Shown: one piece after another, positions 41,331-49,028 of the stretch
Position numbering within the stretch: position 1 is the first letter of the stretch
Layout: each line of letters begins with the position of its first letter
Origin: Pontibacterium sinense
GTDB taxonomy: Bacteria; Pseudomonadota; Gammaproteobacteria; Pseudomonadales; Balneatricaceae
NCBI RefSeq assembly: GCF_015209595.1
Contig: NZ_JADEYS010000003.1
Span: forward strand, 210,600 to 274,599
Reading direction: 5' to 3'
DNA: 64,000 nt
Made by a program: the position numbers and the translations under genes
Notes under the pieces: generated by a model
Seen by the model: the letters and a program-made list of their open reading frames with translations, nothing else
What the model was told of the DNA's origin: nothing
Database searches by the model: none

Positions 41331-41387
41331 ATTCATGAAGATTTCTGAAACAGAGCGTGAATGAGCAGCCCTACAATCGTCAGCTGT

Positions 41388-43067
41388 TTAGCTTTCTGCT
41401 CGTGTTGAAGTGATGGTACGGGTCAGCAGGATCACCGGGATAACCCCCACCGCAACAATTAGCAGCGCAGCCAGCGAGCACTCCTCCAGCATCTCATCGG
41501 ATGCATACTGATAGACAAAGGTTGCCAGCGTGTCGTAATTAAACGGACGCAGAATCAAAGTAGCTGGCAGTTCTTTCATACAATCGACAAATACCACCAG
41601 TCCGGCCGAGAATATCCCGCCTTTTATCAGTGGTAAGTGCACTTTCAGCAATGTCTGCATGGGAGATAATCCCAGCGAGCGTGAAGCCATATCCATTGTT
41701 GGGGTGATCTTGCTAAGGCTGGATTCTACTGCACCGGTTGATACTGCAAGGAAACGTACCGAGTAGGCAAAGATGATGGCGAATGTCGTACCGCTCAGTA
41801 GCAAACCGGTGGAAATACCAAAGTGCTCACGCATAAAGCCATCGACACTGTTATCGAATGTTGCCAGCGGAATGATAACTCCAATGGCCAGTACGGCGCC
41901 CGGCATGGCGTAACCGAGGCTGGCGAAATTTGCAGCGGCCGTCAGGCTTTTATAGTGATAAAGGCGTTTGCTGTAGGCCAGTAGCAGGGCGATTGCGATG
42001 GTGATCAGTGCGGCAGTAGCGGATAGGAAAAAGCTGTTGCCTGCGAATGTGAGGAAGTTTTCCTGATCCAGCTGATCCAGATGCTGAATAGCGTAACTGC
42101 CGAGAATCAGCACCGGAATCAGGAAGCCCAGCAGGATAGGTAACGCGCAAATGGACCATGCCAGAACTGCCTTCCAGCCGCTGAGTTTATAGGTATCTAA
42201 TGCCTTAAAGCGATCACTTGAATTGAACTGCTTCTGGCGAGCGCGGGCCAGTCGTTCCAGTAAAATCAAGGTTACAACGAAGAACATCATCAGGCTGGCG
42301 ATCTGCGCTGAACCGCCAAGGTTGCCCATATTCAGCCAGGTATCGTAGATACCGGCACTCATGCTCTTTACGGCGAAGAAGTCGACGGTACCAAAATCGT
42401 TGATGGTTTCCATCGATACCAGCGCCAAACCCACGGCAATCGCCGGGCGTGCAATGGGCAGGGAAATACGGAAGAAGCTTTGTAGCGGGCTACATCCCAG
42501 CAAACGGCTGGCGTCGCGCAGGCTGTTGGATTGCTCAAGGAAAGACGCTCGCACCAGCAGATAGACGTAAGGGTACAGGACAAAGGCGAGCATCAGGATC
42601 GCTCCGCCTAAGCTACGGATCTCCGGAAACCAGTAATCGCGCGCGGTTTGCCAGCCAAAAATCTCGCGCAGGGCGGATTGTACCGGGCCGGCGTATTCCA
42701 GCAGGTCGGTGTATACGTAAGCGATCACATACGCGGGTACTGCAAAGGGCAGCATCAGTGCCCATTCAAAATATTTCTTGCCGGGAAAGCGGCACATGGT
42801 GACCAGCCATGCGCTGATGACGCCCATGCCTACGGCTAATACGCCAACTCCGATCATCAGTTCCAGCGTGGTGATGATGTATACCGGCAGAACCGTATCG
42901 GCCAGATGGGCCCAGATGTTTTCTTTGGGAAATAATGCGAGATAGAAGACGGACAGAACAGGAAGGGCGACAAGCAGGGCGACCAGCCACGTAGAACCAA
43001 ACCAGCGCCACAGGCCCGCCGGGTTGCTGATACTGGTGTTGATTTCGGCGTTGAGCCTCGCGTTCAA
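41388..43067 (-). CDS. fbpB: Iron(III) ABC transporter permease, two fused modules
   Basis: This 559-residue membrane protein has two BinA-type permease halves (about residues 1-280 and 290-559), each with six predicted helices and the EAA loop (DASRLLGCSPLQSFFRISLPIARPA and MASRSLGLSPMQTLLKVHLPLIKGG). This double arrangement is typical of FbpB/SfuB iron transporters. The start is a TTG at 43067 with AAGGATTAAGGG in front. It lies downstream of fbpA with two hairpins in the gap between them. Confidence 0.9.
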   Translation of the reverse strand: MNARLNAEINTSISNPAGLWRWFGSTWLVALLVALPVLSVFYLALFPKENIWAHLADTVLPVYIITTLELMIGVGVLAVGMGVISAWLVTMCRFPGKKYFEWALMLPFAVPAYVIAYVYTDLLEYAGPVQSALREIFGWQTARDYWFPEIRSLGGAILMLAFVLYPYVYLLVRASFLEQSNSLRDASRLLGCSPLQSFFRISLPIARPAIAVGLALVSMETINDFGTVDFFAVKSMSAGIYDTWLNMGNLGGSAQIASLMMFFVVTLILLERLARARQKQFNSSDRFKALDTYKLSGWKAVLAWSICALPILLGFLIPVLILGSYAIQHLDQLDQENFLTFAGNSFFLSATAALITIAIALLLAYSKRLYHYKSLTAAANFASLGYAMPGAVLAIGVIIPLATFDNSVDGFMREHFGISTGLLLSGTTFAIIFAYSVRFLAVSTGAVESSLSKITPTMDMASRSLGLSPMQTLLKVHLPLIKGGIFSAGLVVFVDCMKELPATLILRPFNYDTLATFVYQYASDEMLEECSLAALLIVAVGVIPVILLTRTITSTRAES

Positions 43068-43101
43068 ACCCTTAATCCTTTGTTCAATGCATAAACGACA
43101 A

Positions 43102-43126
43102 AACGGTAGCCGCGCAGACTACCGTT
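43102..43126 (-). terminator. Hairpin between fbpA and fbpB (attenuator)
   Basis: Read on the minus strand, the stem AACGGTAG/CTACCGTT is followed by TTGTCGTTTATG, so it is a weak terminator. A second perfect 10-bp stem (CTCGGGTATC/GATACCCGAG, 43149-43172) precedes it. Together they should let much more fbpA than fbpB be made, the usual ratio for a binding protein and its permease. Confidence 0.65.
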
Positions 43127-43189
43127 AGTAAGGTGCAAAGTCGAGAGACTCGGGTATCGATGGATACCCGAGATCGTCTTGATGAAGGA

Positions 43190-44212
43190 TCAGTTATCGA
43201 AACCAACCTTATCGACCATTTTGGCAGCGGTGGAGCGTAGCTCTGCGATCTTCTGCAGGCTTACACCGTCTTCTTTGAACTCACCCATATATTTAGTGAT
43301 CAGTTCTGAACGCTGCGTACCGTTGCGGACTGGGAATTCAAAGTTCACTTCGGCGTACAGTTGCTGTGCCTTATCAGAGCTCAGGAACTCGATCAGTTTC
43401 ACTGCCGCATCTTTGTGAGGGGCATATTTGGTGACCGCTGCGCCGGAGATATTCATGTGTGCGCCACGATCATCCTGATTCGGGAAGATCAGATTAACGG
43501 ACTGTGCCCACTCGATCTGTTCCGGTTTCTTCTCGTTGGTGATCATCTTACCGAAGTAGTAAGAGTTACCCAGTGCCAGATCACAAACGCCTTCTTTGAC
43601 CGCTTTTACCTGTGCGCGGTCATTGCCCTGTGGACGGCGCGCCAGGTTGTCTTTCAGGCTATTCAGCCATTGCTGAGTCTCGGCTTCACCGTGTTCGGCA
43701 ACCATGGAACCGATCAGCGACAGGTTATAGGTGTGTTTGCCACTGCGGGTACAGATGCGACCTTTCCACTTAGGGTCGGCCAGATCTTCATAGGATTTGA
43801 TTTCGCTGGCATCGACGCGATCTTTAGAGGCATAGATGATACGGGAACGTGAGGTCAGTCCGTACCAGTTGCCTTGCTGGTCACGGTATTTAGCCGGGAT
43901 GTTCTTCTCTAGCAGTTCGCTTTTTATCGGCTGCAACAAGCCTTTTTCCGTAGCGTCGAACAGCGGTCCGATATCGGAGGTTAGCAGGATGTCAGCAGGG
44001 GAGTTACGACCTTCGTGCTCGATACGTTCAAGCAGTCCTTTTTTGGAGAAGACGACGTTAGCTTTGATGCCGGTTTCTTCGGTAAACGCATCCAGCAGAG
44101 GCTTAATCAGGAACGCCTGACGGAAGGAATAGATGTTAACTTCTTCAGCAGCCTGCAAAGCAGGTGTCGCAATCATGGCAGACAGTGCCATAGCGGTGAG
44201 CATCTTTTTCAT
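43190..44212 (-). CDS. fbpA: Periplasmic iron(III)-binding protein
   Basis: This 340-residue solute-binding protein has a cleavable signal peptide (cleavage near ALQA, residue 21). It then shows the FbpA/IdiA pattern: EEVNIYSFRQAFLIKPLLDAF, FSKKGLLERIEHEG, ADILLTSDIG, and the adjacent tyrosines Y218-Y219 (GNSYYFGKM), which bind Fe(III) in this family. Two Fur-like boxes frame its promoter. It is the first gene of fbpA-fbpB and lies after rsmE on the same strand but behind its own promoter. Confidence 0.92.
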   Translation of the reverse strand: MKKMLTAMALSAMIATPALQAAEEVNIYSFRQAFLIKPLLDAFTEETGIKANVVFSKKGLLERIEHEGRNSPADILLTSDIGPLFDATEKGLLQPIKSELLEKNIPAKYRDQQGNWYGLTSRSRIIYASKDRVDASEIKSYEDLADPKWKGRICTRSGKHTYNLSLIGSMVAEHGEAETQQWLNSLKDNLARRPQGNDRAQVKAVKEGVCDLALGNSYYFGKMITNEKKPEQIEWAQSVNLIFPNQDDRGAHMNISGAAVTKYAPHKDAAVKLIEFLSSDKAQQLYAEVNFEFPVRNGTQRSELITKYMGEFKEDGVSLQKIAELRSTAAKMVDKVGFDN

Positions 44213-44265
44213 TGTCGTATCGTACCTGGCGTTCAGTTAAGCTTTTGCAGCTAGTAATGCGAATT

Positions 44266-44294
44266 ATTCTTGTTCTCTCGGCTCATTATGTCAA
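44266..44294 (-). promoter_or_regulatory. Sigma-70 promoter of fbpA
   Basis: On the minus strand a perfect -35 TTGACA (44294-44289) is followed after 17 bases by the -10 AAGAAT (44271-44266). Two Fur-like boxes, one just upstream of the -35 and one over the -10, flank it. Confidence 0.65.
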
Positions 44295-44296
44295 GC

Positions 44297-44315
44297 GATA
44301 ATGCAAATTGTTATC
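44297..44315. promoter_or_regulatory. Fur box upstream of fbpA
   Basis: The 19-base GATAATGCAAATTGTTATC matches 15 of 19 bases of the Fur consensus and is nearly palindromic. It adjoins the -35 box of the fbpA promoter. A second weaker box (44253-44271, AGTAATGCGAATTATTCTT) overlaps the -10. This fits iron repression of fbpAB. Confidence 0.75.
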
Positions 44316-44421
44316 ACTATTGCTAACGCTGAAGTGATCTGGGTCAATAAACCGGAATTGCTGTTAAGTAACCCTTCCAATTGATTGAGTGGCTAAAAAG
44401 CGGGAATGCAGCGGAACACTA

Positions 44422-45135
44422 TTACAGCGGAAATAAGCGGGCCAGCAGCACAGGTACCGCGTTTTCGACACGTAGAATGCGTTCACCAATGTGTATGGCG
44501 TTAAAGCCGCATTCTTTTAACTTCTCCACCTCGTAGGCGATAAATCCGCCTTCCGGCCCGATCGCCAGTGTGGAGGGTTCTGCTGATGCCGCCGGACAAG
44601 GGTTTGCATGGTAGGGATGTGCAACCAGTGCGCGAGTGTTTTGTGAGATGGCGGGTAGTTCATCTTCAACGAATGGTTTGAAGCGTTTGCGCAGATGGAC
44701 TTCTGGCATCACCGTATCACCTGCCTGCTCTAAACCGAGTACTAGCTGCTCCCGAATCTTGTCCGGTTGCAACAGTGGAGAGGACCAGTAGCTTTTATCC
44801 ACACGATAGGAGTTGATCAAGTAGATCTCTTTCACGCCCATGGCTGCAATGGTTTGTAAGGTGCGTTTCATCATCTTAGGACGAGGCAGTGCGAGGATCA
44901 GTTTCAACGGCAGGGCTTCAGGTGCCGGTTGGTTGAGCGCGACTTTGAGGGTGATCTCTTTGTCACAGAGACTGAGTACTTCGCCGGTGCCCCGGTTGCC
45001 GTCTAATAATCCGACTTTGAGCGTTTCACCTGGCTCGGGCTGGTGGATACTGCGGATATGATGAAAACGACGGTCATTGATTACCACTGTCTTGTCATCG
45101 GTAAAGTCGCTGGTATAAAGCAGTATCAGGTTCAT
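44422..45135 (-). CDS. rsmE: 16S rRNA (uridine1498-N3)-methyltransferase RsmE
   Basis: This 237-residue SPOUT-class methyltransferase modifies U1498 of 16S rRNA. The N-terminal PUA-like part contains RRFHHIRSIHQPEPGETLKVGLLDG. The C-terminal knot has KMMKRTLQTIAAMGVKEIYL, LAIGPEGGF (the SAM-binding knot motif) and GERILRVENAVPVLLARL. It stands between dmpR and fbpA and has no evident link to either. Confidence 0.94.
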   Translation of the reverse strand: MNLILLYTSDFTDDKTVVINDRRFHHIRSIHQPEPGETLKVGLLDGNRGTGEVLSLCDKEITLKVALNQPAPEALPLKLILALPRPKMMKRTLQTIAAMGVKEIYLINSYRVDKSYWSSPLLQPDKIREQLVLGLEQAGDTVMPEVHLRKRFKPFVEDELPAISQNTRALVAHPYHANPCPAASAEPSTLAIGPEGGFIAYEVEKLKECGFNAIHIGERILRVENAVPVLLARLFPL

Positions 45136-45245
45136 AAGGTTTTGGCAGGCCGGATTGCAGACGGAAGGGAATAAAGAACGCGCATTGTATAGCAGGGGGC
45201 TTCCGCCACCAAACGGGTTGATGACGGAAGCATGAAGGCACTCAC

Positions 45246-46961
45246 TTACGCGGTATCGTTGTTCAGTTTCTTTAACCGATACGCCAGTGAAGGACGGGTC
45301 AGCCCGAGCATACGTGCCGCTTTAGAGACGTTGCCTCCGGTCTGATTCATCGCCCGTTTAATCAGATCGTGCTCCAGATTTTCGATGCTGAACTGCTCGC
45401 CAAGTAAGCTATCCATCCAGTTTTCATCGGCAATGTCAGGTTGCTGGGCGGATTCCTGAGGGTCAAGCAACCCACGGCCATTGATCACGTTCAGTGGGTG
45501 GCTGGGTTCTGCCAGAGATGGGAAGAAGCTTTCCATATCAATAGAGTGGTTGTTGTCGGTGAGAATCACGCCGCGCTCGACCATGTTTTCCAGCTCACGA
45601 ATGTTGCCCGGCCATTTGTACATCAACAAGCTTTGCAGTGCTTTGTCGGTGACGCCTTGGGTGCGTTTGTTGTAGAGCGTGTGGTACTTCTCCAGAAAGT
45701 GCTCGATCAACAGAGGAATATCCTCGGTGCGGTCGCGCAGCGGCGGAATATGCACGGGATAGACATTCAGGCGATAGAACAGATCCGCCCGGAAGCGTCC
45801 GTCTTTGACGGCGGCTTCCAGATCTTCATTGGTGGCGGCGACGACGCGGATATCGATCCGGCGGACCTTGCTGTCGCCGACCCGTTCCAGCTCTCCTTCC
45901 TGTAATACACGCAATAAGGTGGCTTGGGCGCGGGGGGACAGTTCGATCACCTCATCGAGGAAAATAGTGCCCTTGCTGGCCCGTTCAAACTTCCCTTCGC
46001 GCGACTGTGTCGCGCCGGTATAGGCACCTTTTTCCACACCAAACAGTTCGGCTTCGATCAGGTCCGGAGGGATACAGGCACAGTTAACCGCGACAAAAGG
46101 TCCTTCTCGGCGATCACTGCTGGCATGAAGTCCTTTGGCGACCACCTCTTTACCGACACCGGTCTCGCCCAGCAGCAGGACGGTGACTTTGCTCTTCGAC
46201 GCTTTGGTAATCAGCTGGCAGACGTTTTTAAACCCACCAGAGCGACCTACCGAGTTAAACAGCAGGTCTTCTTCGGCTTCCGGTGTGCGGAAACTCTCCT
46301 GCAGCGTGGATACCTGATGCTGCAGGGCAAAGAGCTCTTCAATAATCGGGTCGGGGAGCAGGGCGCGTTCCAGCTCTTCGCGGTCATCCCACTCTTCAGC
46401 AGGTTTGCCGACGATATGGCAGTGATCTGAACCGCATCCGGTGCATTGGGTCTCTTTAAAGATGATCTTGCGACCCATGTAATAAGTGGAGAAACCACTG
46501 GCGTAACCGATCAAGGTCCAGCAAATCGGGTCTTCCGATAGTCCATATTCATTGAGATGTAACTCCGATTCGTAGGAGTCATACCAATCAAATTCGCCGT
46601 GGAATTTCCCTGTTTCGATATCGAAATCCAGTTGTTTGGGGACAACCCTCACCATGCCTTTGATATTGTGCAGTTGTGGGCCGGCTAAAAAGGCTTCGGC
46701 TTTGGTGAAATCCGGACGGATCTTATGTGCGGATTCGGCATCCTTGAGGCCTGAGTAGTAACCAAAGCGCATTAAAAAACCGCGTGTCCGTTCAACGCCC
46801 AAGGTTTCGATCAGCTCTTTACGCAATGATCCCATCACAGCGGAGTGGATCAGTAGCATGCGCTGTTCGTTAAACCAGATTTTGCCATCCTCACTGGCAA
46901 ACTGAATCTGCGAAATCAGGTCCTTGGATTCCGGTAATTGTGGTTGAGCCGGGTTGCTCAT
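45246..46961 (-). CDS. dmpR: Phenol-responsive sigma-54 activator, DmpR/MopR type
   Basis: This 571-residue regulator has four parts: an aromatic-sensing XylR_N/V4R domain (about 20-205), a short linker, an AAA+ ATPase and a Fis-type HTH. The pocket residues of MopR are found with an offset of 8: H98 and W126 (phenol contacts) and the zinc ligands C147, E170, C173 and C181. The ATPase has Walker A GETGVGKE (265-272), the sigma-54 loop as GAYTGA (312-317; GAFTGA is usual) and FLDEVIEL. The HTH is GGNVSKAARMLGLTRPSLAYRL. It diverges from the dmp operon and should activate it when phenol or methylphenols bind. Confidence 0.94.
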   Translation of the reverse strand: MSNPAQPQLPESKDLISQIQFASEDGKIWFNEQRMLLIHSAVMGSLRKELIETLGVERTRGFLMRFGYYSGLKDAESAHKIRPDFTKAEAFLAGPQLHNIKGMVRVVPKQLDFDIETGKFHGEFDWYDSYESELHLNEYGLSEDPICWTLIGYASGFSTYYMGRKIIFKETQCTGCGSDHCHIVGKPAEEWDDREELERALLPDPIIEELFALQHQVSTLQESFRTPEAEEDLLFNSVGRSGGFKNVCQLITKASKSKVTVLLLGETGVGKEVVAKGLHASSDRREGPFVAVNCACIPPDLIEAELFGVEKGAYTGATQSREGKFERASKGTIFLDEVIELSPRAQATLLRVLQEGELERVGDSKVRRIDIRVVAATNEDLEAAVKDGRFRADLFYRLNVYPVHIPPLRDRTEDIPLLIEHFLEKYHTLYNKRTQGVTDKALQSLLMYKWPGNIRELENMVERGVILTDNNHSIDMESFFPSLAEPSHPLNVINGRGLLDPQESAQQPDIADENWMDSLLGEQFSIENLEHDLIKRAMNQTGGNVSKAARMLGLTRPSLAYRLKKLNNDTA

Positions 46962-47135
46962 GGTTGTGCAGCCTTTTCTATTATTGTTGTTATAAAGCGG
47001 TTATTTGTTGTTAATTCCGCTTATATGTACTTCTACTGTGTATTCCCTTCTTGCGTTTGGAGACGCAGCTCAATGCCTCTTATATGGGGTAACTATAGGC
47101 ACTTTTTCCGATTTGATGCAGAACTCAGAGTGAGT

Positions 47136-47181
47136 TTGATCTCCTGATCAAATCATTAAATTTTGTTGATCCTTTTAATCA
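47136..47181. promoter_or_regulatory. DmpR-type upstream activator sites for the dmp operon
   Basis: A perfect 16-base inverted repeat TTGATCTCCTGATCAA (47136-47151) matches the XylR/DmpR activator site. A second, weaker copy (TTGATCCTTTTAATCA, 47166-47181) starts 30 bases later, so the two are on one helix face. Their distance to the -24 element (about 155-190 bp) is normal for enhancers of this class. Confidence 0.8.
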
Positions 47182-47335
47182 TTTCATCATCTTTCGCCAC
47201 CCTTTCGTCAAGTGATTTTTTTCAAAATCAATCTGACTTTATGATTTTTATAATGATTTTTATGATTTTTAAATCCTTTTAAAACAATAAGTTAGGAGTT
47301 TTTTTGTGTTTTTGTTTTTTAAGATTTTCAAGTTT

Positions 47336-47351
47336 TGGCATAGCCATTGCT
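47336..47351 (+). promoter_or_regulatory. Sigma-54 promoter of the phenol operon
   Basis: TGGCATAGCCATTGCT has the -24 GG and -12 GC at exact spacing and differs from the TGGCACN5TTGCT consensus at one base. The dmpK start follows 48 bases later. The stretch 46962-47398 between dmpR and dmpK otherwise holds the activator sites and an A/T-rich segment with three ATGATTTTT repeats (47241-47270). Confidence 0.92.
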
Positions 47352-47398
47352 CTGTACCTAGCGACCTGAATCAGAAAAAAACATAAACAGGGGGCGAA

Positions 47399-47713
47399 AT
47401 GGCTGAGGTGATAAATCTGGATACCCGGTCGAGTGATCCGAGCAAACCGACATTTGAACGGTTAACGAAATATGTACGGGTTCGTAGTCCTCAGGGTGCT
47501 CGATTCGTGGAGTTCGACTTCGCAATTGGTGATCCAAGTCTGTTCGTAGAGTTGATCATGCCGCAGGGCGCTTATGAGCACTTTTGCGACGTGAATGACG
47601 TGATTCATATGACCGATGAACAGATGGCAGCTGTAGATGCCGAGATGGAAAAGTGGCGTTACGGCGAAGACACCCTGATGTCGCACAACCACGACCATTT
47701 CGCATCCGAATAA
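47399..47713 (+). CDS. dmpK: Phenol hydroxylase assembly/accessory subunit DmpK
   Basis: This 104-residue protein corresponds to DmpK, which in the Pseudomonas CF600 system is needed to load iron and obtain active oxygenase but is not part of the catalytic complex. Sequence signs are RFVEFDFAIGDPSLFVELIMPQGAYEHFC, followed by an acidic region and a His-rich tail (SHNHDHF). It is the first gene after the sigma-54 promoter and has a GGGGGCG site. Confidence 0.9.
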   Translation: MAEVINLDTRSSDPSKPTFERLTKYVRVRSPQGARFVEFDFAIGDPSLFVELIMPQGAYEHFCDVNDVIHMTDEQMAAVDAEMEKWRYGEDTLMSHNHDHFASE

Positions 47714-47743
47714 CAACAATCTGACTTAGCTGGGAAATGTCCG

Positions 47744-48730
47744 ATGAGTATTGAAATCAAAACCGCGACGCTTGAGCCGGTACGTAACACCTTCGCGCAT
47801 ATTGAGCGCCGCTTTGGTGACAAGCCTGCAACGCGTTATCAGGAAGCGACCTACGACGTTCAGTCTGAGAAGTATTTTCACTATCGCCCACTGTGGCAGC
47901 CGGAGATGGAGCTGAATGATCCACGTCGTACGGCTCTGGTGATGGAAGACTGGTACGCGTTTAAAGATCCGCGTCAGTTTTACTACGGCGCGTATGTACA
48001 GCAGCGCGCGAAGATGCAGGAAGTGGCTGAGAGCAACTATTCGTTCTTCGAAAAGCGTGATCTGAAACGTTTGCTGGGTGATGACCTGCAGAAGAACGTG
48101 ATTCGTTACCTGATCCCTCTGCGTCACTTCGAGCACACCGCCAACCTGAACAATATGTACGGTTCTTCGCAGGGTTACGGTACTGCGATTACTCAGGCGC
48201 TGTTGTATGACGGAATGGATCGATTGGGTATTGCTCAGTACCTGTCCCGTATCGGTTTGATTCTTGATGGTAATAGCGGTGATGCGCTGGGCGAAGCGAA
48301 AGCTTACTGGATGAACGATGAGATCTGGCAGGGCATGCGTGCACTGTGTGAAGAGACCACGGTCACCAAAGACTGGTTCGAATTGTTGGTTGCTCAAGAT
48401 CTGGTGCTGGACGGTCTGGTTTATGACCTGGTGTTCAACCAATACGACACGTGGCTGGCGGATAACGGTGGTCAGGACATCAGCATGCTGACCGAGTTCA
48501 TGCAGCTGTGGAACAAAGACAATACCCGCTGGGTGGATGCTGTGATGAAAGTTGCGGTGGCTGAATCTGCGGAAAACAAAGCGCTGCTGGAAGGCTGGGT
48601 TACCAACTGGAAAGCGAAAGCCGTGGCTGCCCTGACACCACTGGCAGAAGAGATGCTGGATGCAGAAGCGATGGATAAAGCCGTTGCTGCTCTGGACAAA
48701 CGTCTGACTAAAGCTGGCCTGTTTAAGTAA
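47744..48730 (+). CDS. dmpL: Phenol hydroxylase beta subunit DmpL
   Basis: This 328-residue ferritin-like subunit pairs with DmpN in the oxygenase dimer and does not hold iron. Typical stretches are RNTFAHIERRFGDKPATRYQEATYD, HYRPLWQPEMELNDPRRTAL, DWYAFKDPRQFYYGAYV and a mostly helical rest. It follows dmpK by 30 bases and precedes dmpM by 11. Confidence 0.95.
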   Translation: MSIEIKTATLEPVRNTFAHIERRFGDKPATRYQEATYDVQSEKYFHYRPLWQPEMELNDPRRTALVMEDWYAFKDPRQFYYGAYVQQRAKMQEVAESNYSFFEKRDLKRLLGDDLQKNVIRYLIPLRHFEHTANLNNMYGSSQGYGTAITQALLYDGMDRLGIAQYLSRIGLILDGNSGDALGEAKAYWMNDEIWQGMRALCEETTVTKDWFELLVAQDLVLDGLVYDLVFNQYDTWLADNGGQDISMLTEFMQLWNKDNTRWVDAVMKVAVAESAENKALLEGWVTNWKAKAVAALTPLAEEMLDAEAMDKAVAALDKRLTKAGLFK

Positions 48731-48741
48731 GGAATTACGCA

Positions 48742-49011
48742 ATGTCTAAGGTTTATATCGCACTGCAGGATAACGACGAATCCCGCTACATCGTTGAAGC
48801 AATCGAAGAAGATAACCCGGATGTGACCGTGATTCACATGCCCGCGATGATTCGTATTGAAAACGAAGGTCGTTTGTCCATTCGTCGTGAAACCGTCGAA
48901 GAAAAAATGGGTCGTGACTGGGATGTGCAAGAGCTGCACATCAATTTGATCACACTGGGCGGCAACGTCGAAGAAGACGATGACGAACTGTCTCTGCACT
49001 GGAACGAATAA
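48742..49011 (+). CDS. dmpM: Phenol hydroxylase effector (regulatory) protein DmpM
   Basis: This 89-residue cofactor-free protein belongs to the MmoB/DmpM family, which docks on the oxygenase and tunes oxygen activation at the diiron centre. Family marks are VYIALQDNDESRYIVEAIEEDNP, IRIENEGRLSIRRETVEEKMG and the acidic, Trp-containing end. It matches DmpM in length and place. Confidence 0.95.
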   Translation: MSKVYIALQDNDESRYIVEAIEEDNPDVTVIHMPAMIRIENEGRLSIRRETVEEKMGRDWDVQELHINLITLGGNVEEDDDELSLHWNE

Positions 49012-49028
49012 GAATAAGGTAACGAATC

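Noticed and set aside
47726..48742. Long minus-strand open frames opposite the dmp and ftsZ/secA genes
   Set aside because: They are shadows of strongly conserved plus-strand genes, rich in His, Arg and Gln as expected for antisense translation.
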